Assembly (NCBI GenBank): GCA_036733165.1
Contig: DAINBB010000033.1
Location: 1-13,138 of the forward strand
DNA: 13,138 nt
Source: JAFGGT01 sp036733165
GTDB taxonomy: Archaea; Methanobacteriota_B; Thermococci; Methanofastidiosales; NM3
Direction of reading: 5' to 3'
Shown here: in pieces, positions 1 to 6,937 of the stretch
How positions within the stretch are numbered: position 1 is the first letter of the stretch
How the letters are laid out: each line of letters starts with the position of its first letter
Program-made: the position numbers and the translations under genes
Notes under the pieces: generated by a model
The model's database searches: none
Seen by the model: the letters and a program-made list of their open reading frames with translations, nothing else
What the model was told of the DNA's origin: nothing

Positions 1-60
1 TTAAAAAGAAGACGAACTTCCTGTAAGGAACTCATGGAAGGAACTGAGTTACTAAAGTGA

Positions 61-70
61 TTTATACTTT
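61..70 (+). promoter_or_regulatory. TATA-like box for the trmO-mutS unit
   Basis: TTTATACTTT lies with its centre about 23 bp before the ATG at 88. In archaea transcription starts about 22-27 bp after the TATA centre, so the mRNA would begin at or next to that ATG, giving a leaderless or almost leaderless transcript. An AAGGA at 81-85 is only 2 nt from the ATG, too close to act as a normal ribosome-binding site for it. Placed by eye. Confidence 0.4.
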
Positions 71-87
71 GTATCCATAGAAGGACC

Positions 88-471
88 ATGCCAAATGAGA
101 TTGCCATGCTGTATGAAGTGGGAAAGGTGTTGGAGGTCGACGGAAAGGTCAGCACCATCGAGATACATCAGGAATTCTCAGATGCCCTCTACAAGATAGA
201 TACACAGGAATACCTCCTGATACTTTTCTGGATACCATTGTCAAGGGACGTCCTCAAGGTGCATCCCTGCGGAGACACCAACAATCCTGTAAGAGGCGTG
301 TTCTCAACGAGAAGCCCCATGAGACCGAACAACATAGGTGTCACCGAGGTAAGGCTTTTAGAGCGGACAGGAAACATAATAAAGGTCGAAGGACTTGATG
401 CCTTTGAGGGGACTTCGGTCATCGACATCAAGAACAGCAAGGGAACTAGATATGGGGACAAACATCACTGA
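88..471 (+). CDS. trmO: TrmO (TsaA/YaeB) family tRNA methyltransferase
   Basis: A 127-residue protein of the TrmO/TsaA (UPF0066) family. Known members use S-adenosylmethionine to N6-methylate threonylcarbamoyladenosine at position 37 of ANN-decoding tRNAs in the cytoplasm. The diagnostic stretch is present: a VHPCGD segment near residue 51, then FSTRSPMRPNNIGVTEVRLL near residues 65-84, matching the family's RSPxRPNxIG SAM-binding signature, then GLDAFEGTSVIDIK. It lacks the C-terminal extension of the longer bacterial enzyme, as is common for archaeal members. The last residues (after DIK) diverge from the usual DIKPY ending; this is where the next gene's start overlaps. Start 88 is chosen from the TATA spacing; ATG 106 is an in-frame alternative. 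Family is secure, exact tRNA substrate is inferred. Confidence 0.88.
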   Translation: MPNEIAMLYEVGKVLEVDGKVSTIEIHQEFSDALYKIDTQEYLLILFWIPLSRDVLKVHPCGDTNNPVRGVFSTRSPMRPNNIGVTEVRLLERTGNIIKVEGLDAFEGTSVIDIKNSKGTRYGDKHH

Positions 472-2455
472 GATATGCGGTGAGAGGACCGCTGCGGAAC
501 TTGACGGGATCTATGGTGAACATGCCAAGGACATTGTGGAGGGCCTGGACATTCTCAGGCTCATGCAGGTGCCTGGGCTTGGAAAGAAGAAGGCGCTCTC
601 CATAATAAGGAAGGCCTACTCTGAAAAATATGGGGATGGATTCGAGAGCATACTTGGAGGAAACTCTGAAAAGATATACGACAAGATCGTCGACATCCTT
701 CGTTCCTACATCATGACGGACGAGGCCAAGGACATTGTCCTGACATACTTCCCTGTAAGGGAGATGGATGTCATAGAGGAAAGGATGTCCTTCTTTGAGG
801 ATGCGCTTGGTAGGTACTCCGGACTCGAGGGGAGCTACGATGAGCTTTCCAAACAGTTCAAAAGGATCGGGAAGCTCAAGGATGCCCCCAAAAAGAAGTA
901 TTACGATTATGTCATCATAACAGATTCCAGCGAGGCCGAGCCCATTATAAAGAATCCACTCTGCGATGCGCTGTACATATCCACGCCCGCGGATGCCGAA
1001 TATGCGCACAACTCCTATTCCTTCATGATATATGTGTACGGAAACGACTCGGAGCTCTCCGAGGCGATAGAGGGATACGCCGATGTGACGGTGGAGTGCG
1101 ACGGATTCGACCACGAGACCTATGTTCCAGACAACATCGTGGAAAGATTCGTGGCCAACGAGGAGACGATCTCCGCCATCCACGAGATAAAGACCGCGAT
1201 CGGTGAGAAGACCGGGTACCTTGGAGAACTGCTCTCGCTCCTGAAGGAGTATGCTGAAAGGGACAGGATAAGGGAAAGGAAGATCACCCCCGACGGATTC
1301 ATAGACCTGGTCAAGGCCAAGGAGAAGGATGTCAACAGAAAGATAGGAAAGACCCTTGGCGAGAGCGAGGTGGGGCTCAAGGCGGACAGGCTTCTGGAGC
1401 TTTTCAGCTCCATCGGATCCAGCGACGACCCGAAGGAGGCCCTCAAGCAGAACCTCCCCCCGGAGTTCAACGACATATACCGCTCTGTGATTAGGGAGGC
1501 GCTCTCGGAACTGGAGGGCGAGACGGGAATGGACTGCTCCGACCTCTTTCCCGACACGTTCTCATACCCCATAAACATCGACACTGAGAAGCTCTACGAA
1601 CTGAGGAACGTCCTGGAATCGAGCGACTTCAAGTCTCAGTACGCGTTGAAGAAGAAGATAGCCGCGTACAGCAGACGATTCGAGGACATCCAGGAAGAGC
1701 TACTGAAGGTGTACGAGATGGACTTCGTCCTCGGCATCGGCAGATTCCTGAAGGAGAGCATGTGCACAAGGGCCAATATCATAGATGGAGGAACGTCCTT
1801 CCTTGGTGGCAGGAGCCTCCTTGTTGAATCCCCCCTGCCAGTCTCGTACAAGATAGGGAGCACCGGACAGGGGATGACCACGAATGACAATGTCTCGGTC
1901 CTTACCGGAGCGAACTCGGGAGGCAAGACCACGCTTCTTGAGACGGCGCTCACTTGCCAGATACTCTTCCAGATGGGGCTTTTGGTGCCTGCGGACGGGA
2001 TGGAGACGACGATATACGACAGCATCAGGTACCTTGCCAAGGCCAAGAGCCAGAACGCCGGGGCGTTCGAGACCACCATACAGAGCCTCGTGCCGCTGGC
2101 GACGGAGAAGGGGAAAAGGCTGATCCTCATCGACGAGCTCGAGTCCATCACCGAGCCGGGCAGCGCCGCCAGGATAATCGCCGCCCTCATCGAGATCCTA
2201 AAAGAGAACGAGGACGCCTGCTGCATAATCGTCACTCATCTCGGGGAGGAAATATTAGAACTGTGCGATGTCAGGGTGGACGGTATCGAGGCGAGCGGGC
2301 TTGATGACGACTTGAATCTTATAGTTGAGAGACAGCCGAAGTTCGGGAAGATCGGAAAAAGCACCCCTGAGCTGATAGTTGAGAAGCTGTACAGGAAGTC
2401 GAAGGGCGAGAAGAAGAAGGTGTATGAGAGGATGCTCGGAAAGTTGAAAGAATAA
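452..2455 (+). CDS. Archaeal MutS-family ATPase with N-terminal HhH
   Basis: A 667-residue MutS-related ATPase. Residues 40-48 (VPGLGKKKA) form a helix-hairpin-helix DNA-binding motif. A long, helix-rich middle part resembles the MutS clamp/lever region. The ATPase follows: Walker A TGANSGGKTT at 485-494, Walker B LILIDELE with D561/E562, and a CCIIVTHLGEE switch region. There is no mismatch-recognition domain I and no C-terminal Smr nuclease domain, so it fits the archaeal MutS2/MutS5-like branch rather than canonical MutS. Such proteins are thought to act on branched DNA or recombination intermediates; the exact substrate is inference. ATG 452 is chosen because it has GGGA 7 nt upstream and lies within the last 20 bp of trmO, suggesting translational coupling. 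The 19 in-frame codons before it lie wholly inside trmO. Confidence 0.82.
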   Translation: MGTNITEICGERTAAELDGIYGEHAKDIVEGLDILRLMQVPGLGKKKALSIIRKAYSEKYGDGFESILGGNSEKIYDKIVDILRSYIMTDEAKDIVLTYFPVREMDVIEERMSFFEDALGRYSGLEGSYDELSKQFKRIGKLKDAPKKKYYDYVIITDSSEAEPIIKNPLCDALYISTPADAEYAHNSYSFMIYVYGNDSELSEAIEGYADVTVECDGFDHETYVPDNIVERFVANEETISAIHEIKTAIGEKTGYLGELLSLLKEYAERDRIRERKITPDGFIDLVKAKEKDVNRKIGKTLGESEVGLKADRLLELFSSIGSSDDPKEALKQNLPPEFNDIYRSVIREALSELEGETGMDCSDLFPDTFSYPINIDTEKLYELRNVLESSDFKSQYALKKKIAAYSRRFEDIQEELLKVYEMDFVLGIGRFLKESMCTRANIIDGGTSFLGGRSLLVESPLPVSYKIGSTGQGMTTNDNVSVLTGANSGGKTTLLETALTCQILFQMGLLVPADGMETTIYDSIRYLAKAKSQNAGAFETTIQSLVPLATEKGKRLILIDELESITEPGSAARIIAALIEILKENEDACCIIVTHLGEEILELCDVRVDGIEASGLDDDLNLIVERQPKFGKIGKSTPELIVEKLYRKSKGEKKKVYERMLGKLKE

Positions 2456-2703
2456 GTATTTTATTCTTAGACATATGAAAACTCCAAGATTATTTCTATA
2501 ATCAAAGTTATTTCATTCAAATCTCGTAATTTCTGTTATTAAAATAACAAATTGGGCTCTTAAAATAATAGATTATTTATAAAGAAACAGCCTTCTAAAA
2601 ATCAAAAACGGCTGTTTTTAGTATTTTATTTATAAAGCCTCTTTTGAATGATTTCAGTTTCATTTTTTTGAATTTACAGATTCACAATAACTTGTTTAGA
2701 ATC
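2456..2703. other. AT-rich convergent intergenic region
   Basis: This 248-bp gap lies between the converging mutS-like and secreted-protein genes. It has several oligo-A/T runs (for example just after the stop at 2455) and the stem-loop listed separately at 2585-2619. No credible open reading frame, tRNA or RNA gene was seen. It most likely serves as a two-way termination zone. Confidence 0.5.
2585..2619. terminator. Stem-loop with U-tract between convergent genes
   Basis: AAACAGCC (2585-2592) pairs perfectly with GGCTGTTT (2610-2617) across a 17-nt A-rich loop. The plus strand reads on into TTTTT. It is 130 bp past the mutS-like stop and about 90 bp past the stop of the facing gene. Archaeal termination depends mainly on the U-tract, so the hairpin may be accessory. 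Called by eye, without a folding energy. Confidence 0.45.
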
Positions 2704-4644
2704 CTAACTTATATCCCAAAGCTCAGCAATTATATCTGCCATTAGTCCTGAAAATATCCGATAATGATCAAGATCAAAGCACGTTATATAGAATTCAAAT
2801 TCATCCTCAGAGAATATTGTATCGGTTTGAGGCTCTATAAAATACCATTCTTCCTCATAATTAAATGCATTCATTGCATGACCAGGTTTAAAATCAATAG
2901 TATAAATGAGCACTATTGATAATTCAATGCCACATTTTTTTGCATTTTTATAAATATCTGCAGCAAAATGTCTACAAACATATTCGTCAATAATACCTTT
3001 AAAACCTTCGTCATATTCATTTTTATCTGTCTGATCATTTTTAAGAAATTCCACTACTTGCGAATAAAAGGTATTTTCAGGTGGATTAGTGATGGGAGAG
3101 GGAGTTGTAGTGAGAGTTGTTGGCTCATCCTCCGTCCAGAAGTCCCAGACAGCGCTGATTTTGTTTCCCTCGCCGTCTTGAGCCAAAACCTGCCAGTAGT
3201 AGTGGGTGCCGTAATCAAGGTCAGGATTGAAGGAGAACGACGTGATGTTGTTAGCCACCTGATTATCCGGGGTGTGGTCATTCGCCTCAAGCCAGATATC
3301 AAAGGTGAGGGAGTCCCCATCCGGGTCTGTACAGCCCCAGGTGAGATTTGCGTTCACTGAAACATTGGTGACACCATCACCAGGGGAGGGATTATACGGG
3401 GTGTTGGGCGATTGATTTGGCTCGTCTGGCTCATCCTCCGTCCAGAAGTCCCAGACCTCGCTGTGGCTGAAACCGTAGCCGTCCCTGGCGGTGATCCTCC
3501 AGTAGTAATGGGTGCCATACTCCAGGTCGGGGTTGTAGTGGGAAGATGTTATGCCATTCGCGACCTCCACGTCCGGGCTCGAGTCGTTGGCCTCGAGGAA
3601 GACATTGTACGTGAGCGAGTCGCCATCGGGGTCGCTGCAGCTCCATGACAGGATCTGGTCTATCGGGACGTTTGTGGCGCCGTCGCTTGGGGATTCGTTG
3701 TAAGGCTCGTTCGGGTCGGTGTTGCTTGACTGGTACCAGGCCTTGAATGTGCATTCTGAAGTGACAGTGAACGTTATGGCGGCGTTGTTGGAATAGAAGC
3801 TCCCGTTCTTCTCCCAATGGTCGAAGACATTATCCCCGTATTCGGCCGCTTCCAGTGTGACCTGTGTGCCCTCGTCGTAATTCCTGGTGAAGGGGGCGTC
3901 TCCGCTGCCGCGTCCATTGTTGTCATTGGGATCCACCCATATTGTCGCCTGATATACATCGCTCTCAACATCGATGTCGTATGCTTCTGGCTCATCCTCC
4001 GTCCAGAAGTCCCAGACCTCGCTGTGGCTGAAACCGTAGCCGTCCCTGGCGGTGATCCTCCAGTAGTAATGGGTGCCATACTCCAGGTCGGGGTTGTAGT
4101 GGGAAGATGTTATGCCATTCGCGACCTCCACGTCCGGGCTCGAGTCGTTGGCCTCGAGGAAGACATTGTACGTGAGCGAGTCGCCATCGGGGTCGCTGCA
4201 GCTCCATGACAGGATCTGGTCTATCGGGACGTTTGTGGCGCCGTCGCTTGGGGATTCGTTGTAAGGCTCGTTCGGGTCGGTGTTGCTTGACTGGTACCAG
4301 GCCTTGAATGTGCATTCTGAAGTGACAGTGAACGTTATGGCGGCGTTGTTGGAATAGAAGCTCCCGTTCTTCTCCCAATGGTCGAAGACATTATCCCCGT
4401 ATTCGGCCGCTTCCAGTGTGACCTGTGTGCCCTCGTCGTAATTCCTGGTGAAGGGGGCGTCTCCGCTGCCGCGTCCATTGTTGTCATTGGGATCCACCCA
4501 TATTGTCGCCTGATATACATCGCTCTCAACATCGATGTCGTAAGTGGTGACACTAGAAGTATTAATAGGTACATAAAAAATAGATATAAATACGATAATA
4601 ACCAATATTGAAATCAAACAGTTATTTGAAACATATCTTCTCAT
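2704..4644 (-). CDS. Secreted InlB-like/Fn3 protein with transglutaminase-like domain
   Basis: A 646-residue exported protein, not recognised as a named gene. Residues about 1-30 are a signal peptide with a long Ile/Val/Phe core and no lipobox. Residues 35-406 are two identical 187-residue units. Each holds an InlB-B-repeat-like fold (YDEGTQVTLEA, FDHWEKNG) followed by a Fn3-like domain (SDPDGDSLTYNV, YGTHYYWRITARDG, VWDFWTE). A third, diverged Fn3-like domain covers about 410-510. After a Thr/Pro linker, residues about 530-646 look like a transglutaminase-like cysteine domain: YVC557RHFAADIY, GH589AMNAF, and E604 or D608 in WYFIEPQTD. The order Cys-His-acid fits a catalytic triad; activity is inferred. 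The ends are AT-rich and the repeats GC-rich, so the gene is a mosaic. It is monocistronic and probably cell-surface or extracellular. Confidence 0.78.
   Translation of the reverse strand: MRRYVSNNCLISILVIIVFISIFYVPINTSSVTTYDIDVESDVYQATIWVDPNDNNGRGSGDAPFTRNYDEGTQVTLEAAEYGDNVFDHWEKNGSFYSNNAAITFTVTSECTFKAWYQSSNTDPNEPYNESPSDGATNVPIDQILSWSCSDPDGDSLTYNVFLEANDSSPDVEVANGITSSHYNPDLEYGTHYYWRITARDGYGFSHSEVWDFWTEDEPEAYDIDVESDVYQATIWVDPNDNNGRGSGDAPFTRNYDEGTQVTLEAAEYGDNVFDHWEKNGSFYSNNAAITFTVTSECTFKAWYQSSNTDPNEPYNESPSDGATNVPIDQILSWSCSDPDGDSLTYNVFLEANDSSPDVEVANGITSSHYNPDLEYGTHYYWRITARDGYGFSHSEVWDFWTEDEPDEPNQSPNTPYNPSPGDGVTNVSVNANLTWGCTDPDGDSLTFDIWLEANDHTPDNQVANNITSFSFNPDLDYGTHYYWQVLAQDGEGNKISAVWDFWTEDEPTTLTTTPSPITNPPENTFYSQVVEFLKNDQTDKNEYDEGFKGIIDEYVCRHFAADIYKNAKKCGIELSIVLIYTIDFKPGHAMNAFNYEEEWYFIEPQTDTIFSEDEFEFYITCFDLDHYRIFSGLMADIIAELWDIS
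3122..3430 (-). repeat. Third, diverged Fn3-like unit
   Basis: This stretch encodes a Fn3-like domain clearly related to the two identical upstream ones. It shares DPDGDSLT, LEAND, NPDLxYGTHYYW and VWDFWTEDEP, with many substitutions elsewhere, and has no preceding InlB-like domain. At DNA level a 30-bp block at 3121-3150 is still identical to 3427-3456 and to the matching block in the other copy (3988-4017). That block could have seeded recombination. Confidence 0.7.
3425..3981. repeat. 557-bp perfect tandem repeat, copy 1
   Basis: Compared line by line with 3986-4542, this block shows no difference in 557 bp. The offset is 561 bp (187 codons), so the reading frame is kept. It encodes the membrane-distal InlB-like plus Fn3-like unit (residues about 222-406 of the minus-strand protein). 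Identity extends over silent positions, so the duplication is very recent or continually homogenised. Confidence 0.93.
3986..4542. repeat. 557-bp perfect tandem repeat, copy 2
   Basis: Partner of 3425-3981. Only four bases (3982-3985) separate the copies. The repeat breaks off at the codons around YDIDVE on one side and EDEP on the other, that is, between protein domains. It encodes residues about 35-219 of the secreted protein, the first unit after the signal peptide. Confidence 0.93.
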
Positions 4645-4667
4645 ATTATAACCTTTTCCATAAATTA

Positions 4668-4680
4668 AAAATATAAAATA
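4668..4680 (-). promoter_or_regulatory. TATA-like box for the secreted Fn3 protein
   Basis: On the minus strand this reads TATTTTATATTTT, centred about 30 bp before the ATG at 4644, which gives a transcript start around 4650 and a very short leader. The surroundings are AT-rich throughout, so similar strings occur by chance; the spacing is the main support. Confidence 0.35.
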
Positions 4681-4830
4681 AATATGTTATCACGGATTTG
4701 TTCAATAATACAATAATTCAATTACTGCCTTTATCTTTTCATAGATCTGTAACCTATAAATTATCTGAATATTATTCAAAAGATATTACATATGCAAAAT
4801 AAAAACATTGAAAGATTATCTGGAGAGATT

Positions 4831-4851
4831 ATAAAAAAGTAAAAATTGATT
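4831..4851 (-). terminator. Oligo-T terminator of the arginine operon
   Basis: On the minus strand, 15-35 bp past the argD stop, the sequence runs AATCAATTTTTACTTTTTTAT. It has two T-tracts (five and six Ts) and no stable hairpin, the usual form of an archaeal intrinsic terminator. It marks the probable end of the argC-J-B-D transcript. Confidence 0.5.
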
Positions 4852-4865
4852 ATTGACCTCTGGGC

Positions 4866-6044
4866 TCAAGGTGCGTCCATATATTTTCCCATTATGCCCA
4901 ATGCCTTGTCGGCATCGGCCTTGCCTATGATCAACGGCGGGGCCAATCTTATGATGGTGTCCTTGATGCTCCCTACCAAAAGTCCGTTCTCTGCGCACCA
5001 GTTCTTCATGTCGACGGCCTTTGGTTCGTTGAGCTCGATGCCTATGAGAAGGCCCATTCCCCTCACATCCTTAATGAGCCGGCCATCAAGGTCCTTCAAG
5101 GTCAATTTGAGGTATGTCCCCATCTTCGCAGCGTTCATCATGAGGTCCTCCTCCATGACGACCTTCAGGGTCGCGAGCGCCGCCGAACACGCCAATGGAT
5201 TGCCCCCGAACGTGCTCCCGTGGTCGCCTGGACCCATGACAGATGCGCATTCGTCCGTGCACAGCGTCGCGCCTATCGGGAAACCGCTTCCCAGGGCCTT
5301 CGCCAGGGACACGATGTCCGCCTTGACGCCATAGTTCTCGGACGCCAGAAACATCCCTGTCCTTCCCACGCCCGTCTGCACCTCGTCCATTATCAGGAGC
5401 GCGCCGTTGTCATCGCATAGGTCCCTCGCCGCCTTCATATACTCCTGTTTTGCGGGTATGATGCCGCCCTCGCCCTGGATGGGCTCCATCATGACGGCCG
5501 CAGTGTCCTTCCCGACATTTCCCTTAAGCGCCTCCACATCGTTGTAGGGCGTGTATGTGAATCCGGGGGGAAGTGGGTGGTAACCTTTCTGATACTTCTC
5601 CTGTCCCGTGGCAGTCACGGTCAGGAGGGTCCTTCCATGGAAGCTGTTGTTGGCCGTAACTATGTTGCTTTTGTCGGGGTCTTTGCTGTGGGCGTACTTC
5701 CTCGCCATCTTTATCGCCGCCTCGTTCGCCTCGGCGCCGCTGTTGGAGAAGAAGGCCTTGCCAAGTCCCGTCATGATGCACAGCTCCCTTGCGAGCTCGA
5801 CCTCGCCGGGTATCCCGTAAAGATTCGTGCAGTGCATCAGCTTCGATGCCTGTCCGCTTATTGCAGAGACCACCTTTGGATGGCAGTGCCCCGTCGCGCA
5901 TACGGCTATGCCTGCTAGGAAGTCCAGGTATTCCTTCCCGTCGATGTCGTAAACGTTGACCCCGGAGCCCCTCTCGAGCCAGATATCGGGTGCCGAGAAG
6001 ACGCCCAGCATGTGCTTTTCGAATTCTTTCTTCAGATCATTCAC
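4866..6044 (-). CDS. argD: Acetylornithine aminotransferase
   Basis: A class-III PLP-dependent aminotransferase that converts N-acetylglutamate 5-semialdehyde and glutamate to N-acetylornithine in the cytoplasm. From the preferred start it has 392 residues, normal for ArgD. Landmarks: SGAEA at 102-106 (phosphate cup), FHGR near 135-138, MDEVQTGVGRTG with D220 (pyridine-nitrogen contact), SLAKALGSGFPIG with K249 as the Schiff-base lysine, and GSTFGGNPLA with T278 reaching the partner subunit's cofactor. Enzymes of this type may also act on succinyl-diaminopimelate; the operon argues for arginine. The open frame reaches a GTG at 6053, but GGTGA at 6054-6050 sits 5 nt before the GTG at 6044, so 6044 is the better start and the overlap with argB is 8 bp. 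Last gene of the operon. Confidence 0.93.
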   Translation of the reverse strand: MNDLKKEFEKHMLGVFSAPDIWLERGSGVNVYDIDGKEYLDFLAGIAVCATGHCHPKVVSAISGQASKLMHCTNLYGIPGEVELARELCIMTGLGKAFFSNSGAEANEAAIKMARKYAHSKDPDKSNIVTANNSFHGRTLLTVTATGQEKYQKGYHPLPPGFTYTPYNDVEALKGNVGKDTAAVMMEPIQGEGGIIPAKQEYMKAARDLCDDNGALLIMDEVQTGVGRTGMFLASENYGVKADIVSLAKALGSGFPIGATLCTDECASVMGPGDHGSTFGGNPLACSAALATLKVVMEEDLMMNAAKMGTYLKLTLKDLDGRLIKDVRGMGLLIGIELNEPKAVDMKNWCAENGLLVGSIKDTIIRLAPPLIIGKADADKALGIMGKYMDAP

Positions 6045-6927
6045 AGTTATCACCGCCGTAGATCATCGTGCCAAGGCCCTCGTCCGTCAGGAGTTCCACC
6101 AGTATGGCGTGTTTCACCCTGCCGTCGATGATATGCGCCTTCTTGACCCCTCCCTTGATGGCCGTGACGCACGACTCGAGCTTTGGTATCATCCCGCCCT
6201 TCATGTCCCCGCTGGAGAGCAGTTCCTCGGCCTCGGTGAGCGAGAGCTTGGATATGAGGGAATCGTGGTCGTCCATGTCACGCAGTATGCCAGGGACGTC
6301 TGTGAGGCAGACGTACTTCTGGGCGCCTATCGACGCTGCGATGTTCCCCGCGACGATGTCGGCATTTATGTTATAGCCCTGACCGTCGACACCGAGACCT
6401 ATCGGCGAGATGACGGGCACATAGCCCTCCCTTACGAGCACATCGAGTATATGCGGGTCTATTGACTCAACCTCTCCAACATAGCCGTAGTCGTGGCCCT
6501 CTCCGTTCTCCGGCGAATCGACGTACTTCTTCGCCTTGATGCTGTGGGCGTCCTTGCCCGAAAGCCCTATGGCCTTGCCGCCGATGGAGTTGATGGATAC
6601 AACTATCTCCTTGTTGATCTTTCCGGAAAGCACCATCTCAACGAGCTCTATCGTCTCGCTGTCGGTCTGCCTCAGGCCAGCTAGGAATTTGGGCTCCTTC
6701 CCGACCATCTTCATCAGCTTGTTTATCTCCGGGCCGCCCCCGTGGACGATCACCGGTTTTATCCCTGCCTGTTTCAGGAACAGTATGTCGTCGGCAAACG
6801 CCCTCTTCAGGGTGTCGTCGACCATGGCGTGGCCGCCATACTTTATAACTATTATCTTGTTGTAGAACTTCCTAAGATACGGTATCGCCTCGATAAGGAT
6901 CTCTGCCTTTTCCTGAATATCTTTCAT
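6037..6927 (-). CDS. argB: Acetylglutamate kinase, arginine-sensitive type
   Basis: An amino-acid kinase that phosphorylates N-acetylglutamate with ATP, the second step towards ornithine. It has 296 residues from ATG 6927. Visible motifs: VIKYGGHAM with K29 and the glycine loop, VHGGGPEIN at 61-69 (substrate loop), GLRQTD at 84-89, and a C-terminal GTMIYGGD. Before the first strand it carries EKAEILIEAIPYLRKFYNK, the extra N-terminal helix that in Thermotoga and Pseudomonas enzymes interlaces dimers into an arginine-inhibited hexamer and that is absent from the E. coli enzyme. The HIIDGRVKHAILVELLT region also matches arginine-site sequences. Feedback inhibition is therefore likely (inference). 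GTG 6936 and ATG 6933 are in-frame alternatives; 6927 is preferred because GGTGA at 6937-6933 lies exactly 5 nt upstream. Confidence 0.94.
   Translation of the reverse strand: MKDIQEKAEILIEAIPYLRKFYNKIIVIKYGGHAMVDDTLKRAFADDILFLKQAGIKPVIVHGGGPEINKLMKMVGKEPKFLAGLRQTDSETIELVEMVLSGKINKEIVVSINSIGGKAIGLSGKDAHSIKAKKYVDSPENGEGHDYGYVGEVESIDPHILDVLVREGYVPVISPIGLGVDGQGYNINADIVAGNIAASIGAQKYVCLTDVPGILRDMDDHDSLISKLSLTEAEELLSSGDMKGGMIPKLESCVTAIKGGVKKAHIIDGRVKHAILVELLTDEGLGTMIYGGDNCE
6050..6054 (-). promoter_or_regulatory. GGTGA ribosome-binding site of argD
   Basis: A GGTGA inside the end of argB lies 5 nt before the GTG at 6044. It decides against the longer reading from GTG 6053, whose first bases would be part of the binding site. 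The same 5-nt spacing is seen for argB. Confidence 0.65.
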
Positions 6928-6932
6928 CCTCA

Positions 6933-6937
6933 TCACC
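6933..6937 (-). promoter_or_regulatory. GGTGA ribosome-binding site of argB
   Basis: A GGTGA that begins in the last base of the argJ stop codon lies 5 nt before the ATG at 6927. It favours this ATG over GTG 6936 and ATG 6933, which overlap the binding site itself. Confidence 0.6.

Larger units (their letters stand above)
4645..4865. other. AT-rich intergenic region after argD
   Basis: This 221-bp gap carries the promoter of the secreted-protein gene on its low-coordinate side and the argD terminator on its high-coordinate side. The part between (about 4690-4825) is AT-rich and holds no recognisable gene, RNA or repeat. Confidence 0.5.

Noticed and set aside
446..1183. Long open frame on the minus strand opposite the MutS-like gene
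   Set aside because: It has no recognisable domain and lies wholly opposite a gene with clear HhH, Walker A and Walker B motifs; it is a composition shadow.
3431..4378. Pair of identical 128-codon frames on the minus strand within the tandem repeats
   Set aside because: They are out-of-frame readings of the duplicated InlB/Fn3 units; their identity simply follows from the DNA duplication.
2704..4644. Mobile element carrying the secreted-protein gene
   Set aside because: No transposase, integrase, terminal inverted repeats, target-site duplication or tRNA attachment site was seen around it; AT-richness alone does not show mobility.
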